A DNA stretch of 64,000 bases from DATEDA01 sp963744255 (GTDB lineage Bacteria > Pseudomonadota > Gammaproteobacteria > Burkholderiales > SG8-39), in NCBI GenBank assembly GCA_963744255.1, contig CAVUSZ010000017.1, forward strand, positions 1 through 64,000. The letters run 5' to 3'. The stretch's first letter is position 1; every line of letters begins with the position of its first letter. The position numbers and the translations under genes are program-made. Under the pieces are notes generated by a model. That model saw only the letters and a list, made by a program, of their open reading frames with translations. It did not search any database and was not told the origin of the DNA. Shown one piece after another: positions 25,278 through 32,356 of this stretch.

Positions 25278-27469
25278 CACGCACGCGCCGTCTGATCCGC
25301 AACGGGCAGCTTGCGAACGCGTTTACCGGTTGCGGCGAAAATCGCATTGGTGAGTGCCGGCGCGATCGCAGACGTTCCGGCCTCGCCCATTCCTCCCGGC
25401 GGCTCGGCGCTGTTCACGATGTAAACCTCGATGGCGGGCGCCTCGTTCATTCGCAGCATCGGGTAGTTGTGGAAATTGCTTTGCTCGACACGGCCGTCCT
25501 TGAGCGTGATCTCACCATGGAGCGCTGCCGTGATACCGAAGATGATGGCGCTCTGGATCTGCGCCCGGACAGTATCGGGATTGACCACGGTGCCGCAATC
25601 GACCGCGCAGACGACGCGCCGTACACGAACCGTTCCGTCCCTCGACACCTCGACTTCGGCAACCTGCGCCAAGTAGGTCGCAAAAACGAACTGCACAGAG
25701 ACGCCACGACCGACCCCTTCAGGCAACGGCTGTCCCCAGCCGGCCTTTTCCGCCGCAAGCTCGAGGACGGCTTTGGCGCGGGGCGATTGGTTGAGGAGAG
25801 CCCGCCGATAGGCGACCGGATCCTGCTTCGCCGCCGCCGCGAGCTCGTCCATGAAGCTCTCGACCACGAAGACGTTGTGCGACGGCCCGACACTGCGCCA
25901 GAAGGCAGTCGGAATGCCCGGAGGTTCTACCCGCACATACTCGACGTGCATGTTCGGCAGGGCATAGGTCAGATGGATCGCGCCTTCGGTCGTGTCGGGG
26001 TCGAGACCATTGTTGAACGCCGGCGGGAGATATCGCGCGATGATCGAAGAGCCCGCGAAGCGATGGTTCCACGCAACCGGCATTCCCTTGTCATCGAGAC
26101 CCGCGGATATGCGGTCGAAGAAGCAAGGCCGATACATGTCGTGCTGGATATCCTCTTCACGGGTCCAAACGACCTTCACCGGACCCTCCACCTGCATGGC
26201 GATCTGGACAGCGCGCGTGACGCCGTCGATCTCGAGCCGGCGACCGAAGCCGCCACCGATCAGATGATTGTGGACGACGACCTTGTCCAACGGCAGTCCC
26301 GTGGTCTTTGCGGCGGTGGCCTGCGCTCGCGCGAGGGCTTGGCTGCCGACCCAGACTTCGCAGCCGTCCTTGCGGACGTGAACCGTGCAGTTCATCGGCT
26401 CCATGGTCGCGTGCGCGAGGAACGGAACCTGGTAAATCGCCTCGACCTTGGTGACCGCGCTTGCCATCGCGCTGTCGACATTGCCGGCGTTCTGCGCGAC
26501 CGCCCCAGAATTGAGCGTCGCCTGGTCGAGTTCCGCCACGATCTGTGCCGTGTCGAGCTTGGCGTGCGGACCCTCATGCCATTCGATCACCAGCGCCGCC
26601 AGCCCTTTCTTCGCCGCCCCCATGTGGTCGGCCACAACCGCTACCGCGTCGTCGAGCCGCACGATCTTATGCACGCCCTTGACGGCCTTGGCCTTCGCAT
26701 CATCCACGCTCTTCACACGACCGCCGAAGACGGGCGATTGGGCGAGGGTGGCGATCTTCACGCCCGGCGGCCGAACGTCGATACCGTAGACGGCCGTTCC
26801 GTTGACCTTCGACGGTGTGTCCAGACGCTTGGCCGGGGTGCCGATGAGCCTGAAATCCGCCGGTCGCTTGAGCGCCACGTTTTCGGGCAGCGGCATGCGC
26901 GCGGCGTCGGCGGCGAGCTCGCCGTACTTGATGCGTCTCCCCGTTGGCGCGTGAAGCACTTCGCCGCTTTGCGCGCGGCAGGACGCCGGATCGACACTCC
27001 AGCGCTTCGCCGCCGCCGACACGAGCATGGTTCTTGCGGTCGCACCGGCCTCGCGCAAGGGCTGCCACGATGCGCGCACCGCGTTCGAGTTGCCGGTCGC
27101 CTGAATTCCGCCGAGCAGGGGATTGCCGTACAGCTTCTCGTCGGGCGGAGCATGTTCCAGCCGCACCTGCTTCAGATCCACCTCCAGCTCTTCGGCGATC
27201 AGCATCGGGATGGAGGTGTAGGTGCCCTGGCCCATCTCGACATAGGGCATGGTCAGGACAATTTGCCCGTCGCTTCCGATGCGGATGAAGGCGTTGGGCG
27301 CAAAGGACGCACTCGCACCTTTTCCGGCGGCGTCGGCCGCCCTGACTGCAGGGCCGGTCGCGAAGCCGATAAGGAGGCCTCCGCCCACCGCAGCGCTCAC
27401 GCCCAGGAAGCGGCGGCGGGGAAGATCCACGCCGTCGCTTTCGACATCGATCATTCGATTGAAAGTCAT
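25277..27469 (-). CDS. Molybdopterin-binding aldehyde/N-heterocycle hydroxylase large subunit (IorB-like), Tat-exported
   Basis: This 730-residue xanthine-oxidase-family protein is of the two-subunit, FAD-free type (isoquinoline 1-oxidoreductase/aldehyde dehydrogenase). A twin-arginine signal 'DLPRRRFLGVSAAVGG' is at the N-terminus. Then come 'PYVEMGQGTYTSIPMLIAEE', 'GGGFGRRLEIDGV', 'WRSVGPSHNVF' and the active-site Glu in 'GGMGEAGTSAIAPALTNA'. ATG 27469 follows the small-subunit stop by one base; the frame runs on to 27721 but only as antisense-like sequence. It should oxidise an aldehyde or heterocycle in the periplasm and pass electrons to the respiratory chain. The substrate is unknown. 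Confidence 0.88.
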   Translation of the reverse strand: MTFNRMIDVESDGVDLPRRRFLGVSAAVGGGLLIGFATGPAVRAADAAGKGASASFAPNAFIRIGSDGQIVLTMPYVEMGQGTYTSIPMLIAEELEVDLKQVRLEHAPPDEKLYGNPLLGGIQATGNSNAVRASWQPLREAGATARTMLVSAAAKRWSVDPASCRAQSGEVLHAPTGRRIKYGELAADAARMPLPENVALKRPADFRLIGTPAKRLDTPSKVNGTAVYGIDVRPPGVKIATLAQSPVFGGRVKSVDDAKAKAVKGVHKIVRLDDAVAVVADHMGAAKKGLAALVIEWHEGPHAKLDTAQIVAELDQATLNSGAVAQNAGNVDSAMASAVTKVEAIYQVPFLAHATMEPMNCTVHVRKDGCEVWVGSQALARAQATAAKTTGLPLDKVVVHNHLIGGGFGRRLEIDGVTRAVQIAMQVEGPVKVVWTREEDIQHDMYRPCFFDRISAGLDDKGMPVAWNHRFAGSSIIARYLPPAFNNGLDPDTTEGAIHLTYALPNMHVEYVRVEPPGIPTAFWRSVGPSHNVFVVESFMDELAAAAKQDPVAYRRALLNQSPRAKAVLELAAEKAGWGQPLPEGVGRGVSVQFVFATYLAQVAEVEVSRDGTVRVRRVVCAVDCGTVVNPDTVRAQIQSAIIFGITAALHGEITLKDGRVEQSNFHNYPMLRMNEAPAIEVYIVNSAEPPGGMGEAGTSAIAPALTNAIFAATGKRVRKLPVADQTARA

Positions 27470-27470
27470 G

Positions 27471-27950
27471 TCAGGCTCCCTTCTTGTCGCCTGCCACAAC
27501 CTGTGCGGCCCGCTTGATTCCCTCGCGGATGCGCGCATAGGTGCCGCAGCGACAGATGTTTCCCGACATCGCGGCGTCGATATCGGTGTCGCTCGGCTTC
27601 GGGTTGGCGGCGAGCAGCGCCGTCGCGGACATGATCTGGCCCGACTGGCAATAGCCGCATTGCGGCACCTCCAGCTCGATCCAGGCCTGCTGAATCTTCC
27701 TGCCGGCGGCCGTAGCGCCAACGGCCTCGATGGTCGTGATGCGCTTCCCGGTCACTGCGGAGATCGGCGTGATGCAGGAGCGCGCCGGCGCGCCGTCGAT
27801 ATGCACGGTGCAGGCGCCGCAGAGCGCCATGCCGCAACCAAACTTGGTGCCGGTCATGCCGAGCACGTCGCGCAGCACCCAGAGCACGGGCGTGTCGTCG
27901 TCGACATCGACAGTACGGGCAATACCATTCACGGTGATTGCATAAGACAT
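27471..27950 (-). CDS. (2Fe-2S)-binding small subunit of molybdenum hydroxylase (IorA-like)
   Basis: This 159-residue protein has a plant-type [2Fe-2S] site ('KFGCGMALCGACTVHIDG...C') and a second cluster in the C-terminal helical domain ('QCGYCQSGQIM', 'GNICRCGTYARIREGI'). It transfers electrons from the Mo centre of the partner subunit. AGGAGA lies 8 nt before ATG 27950. No FAD-subunit gene is adjacent, consistent with the IorAB architecture in which a cytochrome is the acceptor. It presumably folds in the cytoplasm and is exported with the Tat-bearing partner. Confidence 0.92.
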   Translation of the reverse strand: MSYAITVNGIARTVDVDDDTPVLWVLRDVLGMTGTKFGCGMALCGACTVHIDGAPARSCITPISAVTGKRITTIEAVGATAAGRKIQQAWIELEVPQCGYCQSGQIMSATALLAANPKPSDTDIDAAMSGNICRCGTYARIREGIKRAAQVVAGDKKGA

Positions 27951-28005
27951 CGAAGTCTCCTGACGCTTGCTTCGGTGGAAAGCGCAATGCCTAAGCGTAC
28001 TCCGC

Positions 28006-28407
28006 TCACGCGCCGAAGCTGTTACCGAACATCGGAAGTCCGCTCTTCGACTCCGCACGTGAGGCTTCGTCCTGAATCACATCCCAGTGCTCCACCAGGA
28101 GCCCATCGACGACGCGAAGGATGTCCGCCGCGATCCAGTTCTTCGGCCGGCCGTGTCCCGAGAAACGCCCGTGAACGATCACGAAATCCCCTTCGGCCAT
28201 GATCAATCCCGGCTCGTACTTCAACTTCGGCGGGAGGCTCTTGATCAGATTGAAGAGGCCTGCGCGACCAGGCTCGATGTGCGCGCTATGCTGGATATAG
28301 CTGGGCGACCAATAGCGCTCGGCCGCCACGTAGTCACGCCTGTTGAACAGCGTATCGAATGCCTCGAGGACCAGCGTCTTGTTTGTTGCCGGAGTCGTGT
28401 GCTTCAT
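28006..28407 (-). CDS. SnoaL/NTF2-like protein
   Basis: This 133-residue protein has a SnoaL-like polyketide-cyclase fold signature ('LVLEAFDTLFNRRDYVAAERYWSPSYIQHS' split around the cone helix, 'VHGRFSGHG', 'ADILRVVDGLLVEHWDVIQ'). Such proteins are often encoded next to SDR and LysR genes and may be isomerases or small binding proteins. ATG 28407 follows AGGAGGG. It lies 14 bp after an SDR N-terminal fragment on the same strand, suggesting an original SDR-SnoaL operon. Confidence 0.8.
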   Translation of the reverse strand: MKHTTPATNKTLVLEAFDTLFNRRDYVAAERYWSPSYIQHSAHIEPGRAGLFNLIKSLPPKLKYEPGLIMAEGDFVIVHGRFSGHGRPKNWIAADILRVVDGLLVEHWDVIQDEASRAESKSGLPMFGNSFGA

Positions 28408-28421
28408 GTCGCCCTCCTGAT

Positions 28422-28505
28422 TCATGAGTGCGGAGCGAAGTCGAGAGTGGCCGCGCGGCCGATGCCGGCAAGCGCGCTTGTGATGAGTACCAGTTGGGCT
28501 GTCAT
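28422..28505 (-). pseudogene. N-terminal stub of an SDR gene
   Basis: ATG 28505 opens 27 codons (MTAQLVLITSALAGIGRAAT...) that carry a degenerate Rossmann motif ITSALAGIG, like VLITGALTGIG of SDRs, and then stop. The rest of the gene is missing here. A matching SDR C-terminus is present at about 29578-29750 on the other strand beyond the LysR gene. Together they look like one gene broken by rearrangement. Confidence 0.6.
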
Positions 28506-28530
28506 GTGCTTCGTCCTTCGAGTGATTGAC

Positions 28531-28546
28531 CTTCCAGAGTCGGAAG
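28531..28546. promoter_or_regulatory. Palindrome between divergent LysR and SDR/SnoaL genes
   Basis: CTTCC-AGAGTC-GGAAG is a 5-6-5 inverted repeat that contains a T-N11-A core, the usual LysR-type site. It lies 68 bp before the lysR ATG and 26 bp before the SDR-stub ATG. It is the best candidate for the LysR operator in this divergent region. Confidence 0.45.
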
Positions 28547-28613
28547 ACAATATCGGCCATTCAATTTGGAAGGGGTAGCCAGCGGCAGCAACTAAGATAT
28601 ATTTGGAATCTGC

Positions 28614-29498
28614 ATGAGCGACCGTCTCTTCGCCCTTCGGCTTTTCGTGCGCATCGCTCACACGGGAAGCTTCTCCCGGGCCGCGCGTGAGCTTGGCCTT
28701 TCACAGCCTTCCGCATCGCGCATCGCCGCCGAGCTCGAGCAAGACGTGGGTGTTCCGTTGCTAACGCGTACTACTCGACGTCTCACGCTGACGGAGGCAG
28801 GCGCGGAGTACCTCGCGCGAATCGAGCCGTTGCTGGCGGCGCTGGACGAAGCAGATCACGCCGCGCGGGGCACGGGCGAGCTGCGCGGCACGTTGCGCGT
28901 GGCCTTGTCGATAGGCTTCGGCATGCGGGCAGTGATCCCGCGGCTACCGGCTTTCATGCAGCGTCATCCAGCGTTGCGCATCGATCTCTTGATGAGCGAC
29001 CAGCGCGACGACCTCGTCACCGAGGGTGTCGATGTCGCGCTTCGGTGGGGAGAACTGACGGATTCGAGCGCCACAGCCCGACGACTGGGAGCCTCGCCTC
29101 GCTTGCTCGCCGCCTCGCCGGCCTACCTGGCGCGCGCCGGGTCACCGGACACGCCCGAAAGCCTTGCCAACCATGAGGTAATCATCAGCCCGCTGGGCGT
29201 CGGTTTGGGCTGGTGGACCTTTGAGCGAGATGGGCGTACGACGTCAGTGCGTGTCCAGGGCCGACTGACCACTTCCGTAAACCACGCCGCTGTTGCCGCT
29301 GCCGTTGCCGGCCTCGGTATCTTATCCATAGGACTCTGGAACTGCCGTGTGGAGCTCGCAAGCGGCGCGCTCGTCCAGGTGCTCCCCGACTGGCAGCTGA
29401 AACCCATCGAGCTTCACGCCGTCTTCGCCGCAGGACGGGCGGCGAAACCCTCCGCTCGCGCCTTCGCCGACTACCTGGCGAGCGCGTTGAAGGAATAG
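28614..29498 (+). CDS. LysR-family transcriptional regulator
   Basis: This 294-residue protein has the LysR winged HTH ('LFVRIAHTGSFSRAARELGLSQPS', 'ELEQDVGVPLLTRTTRRLTLT') followed by a type-2 periplasmic-binding-like effector domain ('GTLRVALSIGFGMRAVIPRL'). It belongs to the large CrgA/DsdC-like group that often controls divergent SDR or hydrolase genes. It is divergent from the SDR stub and SnoaL gene. ATG 28614 is preceded by an A/T-rich stretch with TAAGATAT as a possible -10. Confidence 0.88.
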   Translation: MSDRLFALRLFVRIAHTGSFSRAARELGLSQPSASRIAAELEQDVGVPLLTRTTRRLTLTEAGAEYLARIEPLLAALDEADHAARGTGELRGTLRVALSIGFGMRAVIPRLPAFMQRHPALRIDLLMSDQRDDLVTEGVDVALRWGELTDSSATARRLGASPRLLAASPAYLARAGSPDTPESLANHEVIISPLGVGLGWWTFERDGRTTSVRVQGRLTTSVNHAAVAAAVAGLGILSIGLWNCRVELASGALVQVLPDWQLKPIELHAVFAAGRAAKPSARAFADYLASALKE

Positions 29499-29577
29499 CA
29501 GGATTTGAACCCTCGGCCCCTCGTTCGCAGGGGCGCACTGCTCGCCAGGGACGGCAACTCTCCGGAGTTCCATCGAA

Positions 29578-29750
29578 ATATGGAAGTACGCGCTGCCTAT
29601 GAAGCGCTACGGGGCGCCTATGGAGGTCGCGGAGTTGGCGGTTTTCCTGCTCGATGAAGCCAAGTCGAGCTTCGTGACCGGACAGGTGATAAGCGTCGAT
29701 GGCGGCTTCATGGCGACGGGCCTCATGGCCACGACTAATGGCGAGCGTAG
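29578..29750 (+). pseudogene. C-terminal fragment of an SDR gene, cut by an IS
   Basis: The translated piece 'KRYGAPMEVAELAVFLLDEA' followed by 'SSFVTGQVISVDGGFMATG' is the standard C-terminal signature of classical SDRs. No N-terminal part precedes it, and the frame runs into the IS at 29751. It may be the missing part of the SDR stub at 28422-28505, displaced and inverted relative to it. Confidence 0.65.
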
Positions 29751-31003
29751 TGTCCACATACTGAATCGAGATCGAGCGAGCATGATGCGACGGCCTGAGG
29801 TAGGCTGGCACTATGGTTCAAGCATCGTCGCTGGCGCAGTATCTGATCGTCGCGCTCGCTGCGTGGCTGGCCCGGCAGCAGGAAGGGTTCATCGAATACC
29901 TCAAGGCCGAGAACCGCATGCTCAAGGCGCGTCTCGGTCGTCGGCGGATTGTCTTCACCGACGCTGAACGCCGACTCCTTGCTCGGCATGCGAAGGTAGT
30001 CGGCCGCAAGAAGCTCTTCGAGCTGGATCCGATCGTCTCGCCGGACACGCTGCTCCGCTGGCATCGGCAACTAATCGCGATGAAGTGGACGTTCCTGCGT
30101 AGAAGCCCTGGCCGGCCGCGAGTGATGAGGACCATCCAAGATCTCGTCGTGCGAATGGCAAGTGAGAACCAGCGCTGGGGTTACACGCGCATTCGGGGCG
30201 CGCTTTCGAATCTTGGGTACGAGGTCGCCCGTGGAACGATCGCGAACATCCTGAGGCGCGAGGGGATCGAGCCTGCTCCGACGCGGGGCGAGCGCACGCC
30301 CTGGTCAGTGTTCTTGAGGGCGCATTGGCGAAGTCTGGTGGCGCCGACTTCCTGACCGTGGATGTCTGGAACTCTGGGGATAGGTCACGTACTCCGTGCT
30401 GTTCTTCCTTGAGATGCCGACCCGGACGGTGAAGATCGCGGGGATCACGACGAATCCCGCTGAAGACTGGATGCTTCAGATCGCCCGCAACGCCTGCGAT
30501 GTCGAAGACGGGTTGTTGACCGAAGGGAGGACACTTCTCATCGACCGTGACGCGAAGTACTCACATGACTGGCGGGCGTTCCTCGAAGAGCAGGGCGTGG
30601 AGGTAATCCGGCTGCCGCCCAAATCGCCGAACCTGAATGCCTACGCCGAGCGGTTCGTACGCTCGATCAAGGAGGAGTGCCTCAATCGCATGATCTTCAT
30701 CGGCGAGGCGTCCCTGCGGCCTGCCCTCCGTAGTTCAAGCGCATTACGCCGCTGCGAGGAATCAAGGCTTGGGCAATCGACTCATCGGAGCAACAGCTTC
30801 AGGGCCATCGTATCCCTCGGTGGAACGACGAATCCGCCTCGGTGGCATGCTCAGTTTCTACCATCATGCTGCCCGCGTGACGCGTCGAGGTACTTCGGAT
30901 GCAGGCTCCAGATCCGCACTGCCGCTACGTGGTCGGTCGCCCAACTTTAAGTAGGCCTCACGAAAGATTGGCACGGATAGCCTGCGATTGCCAGCGGTGG
31001 ACA
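29751..31003 (+). mobile_element. Degenerate insertion sequence, about 1.25 kb
   Basis: TGTCCAC at 29751-29757 and its inverse GTGGACA at 30997-31003 bracket the transposase pseudogene and are the proposed ends. A size of 1253 bp is normal for a single-transposase IS of the IS481/IS3 superfamily. No clear target duplication is visible. The left end truncates an SDR fragment; the right end abuts the stop codon of a minus-strand gene. Confidence 0.55.
29813..30893 (+). pseudogene. IS transposase with integrase core, frameshifted
   Basis: The first frame (29813-30355) has an HTH region ('VSPDTLLRWHRQLIAMKWTF', 'WGYTRIRGALSNLGYEVARG'). The second (from about 30390) has the DDE core ('LLIDRDAKYSHDWRAFLEEQ', 'SPNLNAYAERFVRSIKEECL'). 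A third holds 'RNHQ'-like and 'GGMLSFYHHAAR' at the C-terminus. The joints near 30350 and 30720 need frame changes, so no full transposase is made. It is not closely related to the transposase remnant at 19-20 kb. Confidence 0.75.
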
Positions 31004-31438
31004 TTAATCGGCATCGGTGGGTATCCACGGATAGGCATTCGGGGTGGCAGCTGGGCCCGTGCTTTCCCCCGCTGGGACCGGCTGCCGCACCACGCGATCC
31101 CGAAGGCGGAGTCGCCGCACGATGTCCGGGGTAACCTCCCACACCATCCCCCGGTAGCGCCAGATCCCGCCGGCAGCCTTCACCTGCTGCCGCAGCAGGA
31201 TCTCGCCCCGCCCGATCTTCACCCAAAGCGGTTCGGGCGAAGCGAGAGCGGCATCACCGCCGGGTGTCGAGCGCCGGCAATAGACACGCGTGTTCTCGAC
31301 GATGAGTTCGACGGTGGTGACGCGCGCGCCGGTGGCTGGATCTTGACGGTATCTGACGCAGACGAGGGAGTTACCGAAGCGCGCTGCGAAACGCCGCGTG
31401 CCGGATGCACCGGGCTGAAGAGTCTTGAGGACCCGCAC
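31004..31438 (-). CDS. Conserved protein of unknown function, downstream of the YprB-like gene
   Basis: GTG 31438 opens 144 codons beginning VRVLKTLQPGASGTRRFAAR. The sequence 'LVCVRYRQDPATGARVTTVELIVE' has the look of a small beta-rich domain seen in several betaproteobacterial hypothetical proteins. Its stop codon (31004-31006) touches the proposed right end of the IS, so the C-terminus may have been altered by the insertion. It follows the YprB-like gene by 42 bp on the same strand. I cannot assign a function. Confidence 0.6.
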   Translation of the reverse strand: MRVLKTLQPGASGTRRFAARFGNSLVCVRYRQDPATGARVTTVELIVENTRVYCRRSTPGGDAALASPEPLWVKIGRGEILLRQQVKAAGGIWRYRGMVWEVTPDIVRRLRLRDRVVRQPVPAGESTGPAATPNAYPWIPTDAD

Positions 31439-31480
31439 CCTGGCCCCGGCGGGTTTAGGCAGCTACGCTCGCAGGGGCGA

Positions 31481-32354
31481 TCACGCCAGCGCGTGCAGCA
31501 ACGGCGCCTCGCGCTCGGTCGGGCGCTCAAGGAGCGCGAGGAGCGCGACGAGCGAGAGGACATCGGCCCGGTTGTGATCGAGCACCCGTGCCAGCAGGCT
31601 CGCGTCGCCGTGCGCCAGCCAGCGCCGCCAGGCGCCGGGCGCTTCGGCGCCGGGCAGGTCATCTGTGCGCTCGAGCCGCAGTGCGCGCGCCTCGGCGGTG
31701 CGGAGCCGGCAATCGGGCCAACCAGCGTGGAGCAGCCGTCGTGTTACGTGTAGTAGGTCGACGTGCACCAGACCCTCGGCAGACAGCTCGCGCTCGACGA
31801 GCCGCCCGCGAGTCTTGAGGAGCGGCATGTCGAACGACTTGCCGTTGAAGCTCACGATCACGCCGGCGCGCACGAAGCGGTCGGAGACACGTCGCGATCA
31901 GCTCGCCTTCGGCGCCAAAGCCCGCCATCAGCCATTGCACGATTCGCAGCACGCGGCCTTCGATCCAGCCGAGGCCGACCATGAACGCGGTCGTGCCGGT
32001 GCCGCCGGCGAGCCCGGTGGTCTCGGTGTCGAGGAAAAGCAGGCGCTCCGGCGATATCGCGGTCGGGACTCGGCTCACGGACCTCGCCGCGCTGGCAAGC
32101 GAGGCGCCGCTCGCGATCGAAACGTCGCCATGGTTGAACGGCAGCGCGTAAGTCCGCGCGACCTCGATCAGCCCGGGAGCGATGACCGTCCCCGCGAGCG
32201 ACGCGGCGAGTGCTTCTGCCGTCGACACGCGGCGCATCGGTGCGGCGACCCGCAGCCGTTCGAGCCGCTCGCCAAGCCCGCTCGCGGACGCGGGCGCCAG
32301 CCCGCGCGCCTCGGCTTTCGCGCGCAGCTGCGCCAGACGGGTGTGAAGGTCCAT
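31481..32354 (-). pseudogene. YprB-like DEDD exonuclease, frameshifted
   Basis: Two minus-strand frames combine to about 290 residues. The first starts MDLHTRLAQLRAKAEARGLA at 32354 and contains the exonuclease I motif 'FLDTETTGLAGGTGTTAFMV'. The second has 'VIVSFNGKSFDMPLLKTRGR' (motif II) and 'LDHNRADVLSLVALL' (motif III). The frame changes at about 31860-31890. Proteins of this RNase H-like family are usually encoded with MrfA/YprA helicases. Here the ATG follows the helicase stop by 2 nt. An intact active enzyme is plausible if the shift is a sequence error. Confidence 0.78.
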
Positions 32355-32356
32355 CG

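Noticed and set aside
25220..27517. 765-codon open frame on the plus strand
   Set aside because: It is antisense to the molybdenum hydroxylase large-subunit gene, whose motifs are unmistakable. The product is Arg/His-rich with no domain; long antisense frames are expected at this GC content.
29499..29570. tRNA-like stretch after lysR (GGTTCAAATCC-like on the minus strand with a 5-bp stem and 7-nt loop)
   Set aside because: The T-stem has a mismatch, the putative anticodon loop lacks U33 and the acceptor ends do not pair. It may be a degenerate tRNA relic but cannot be supported.
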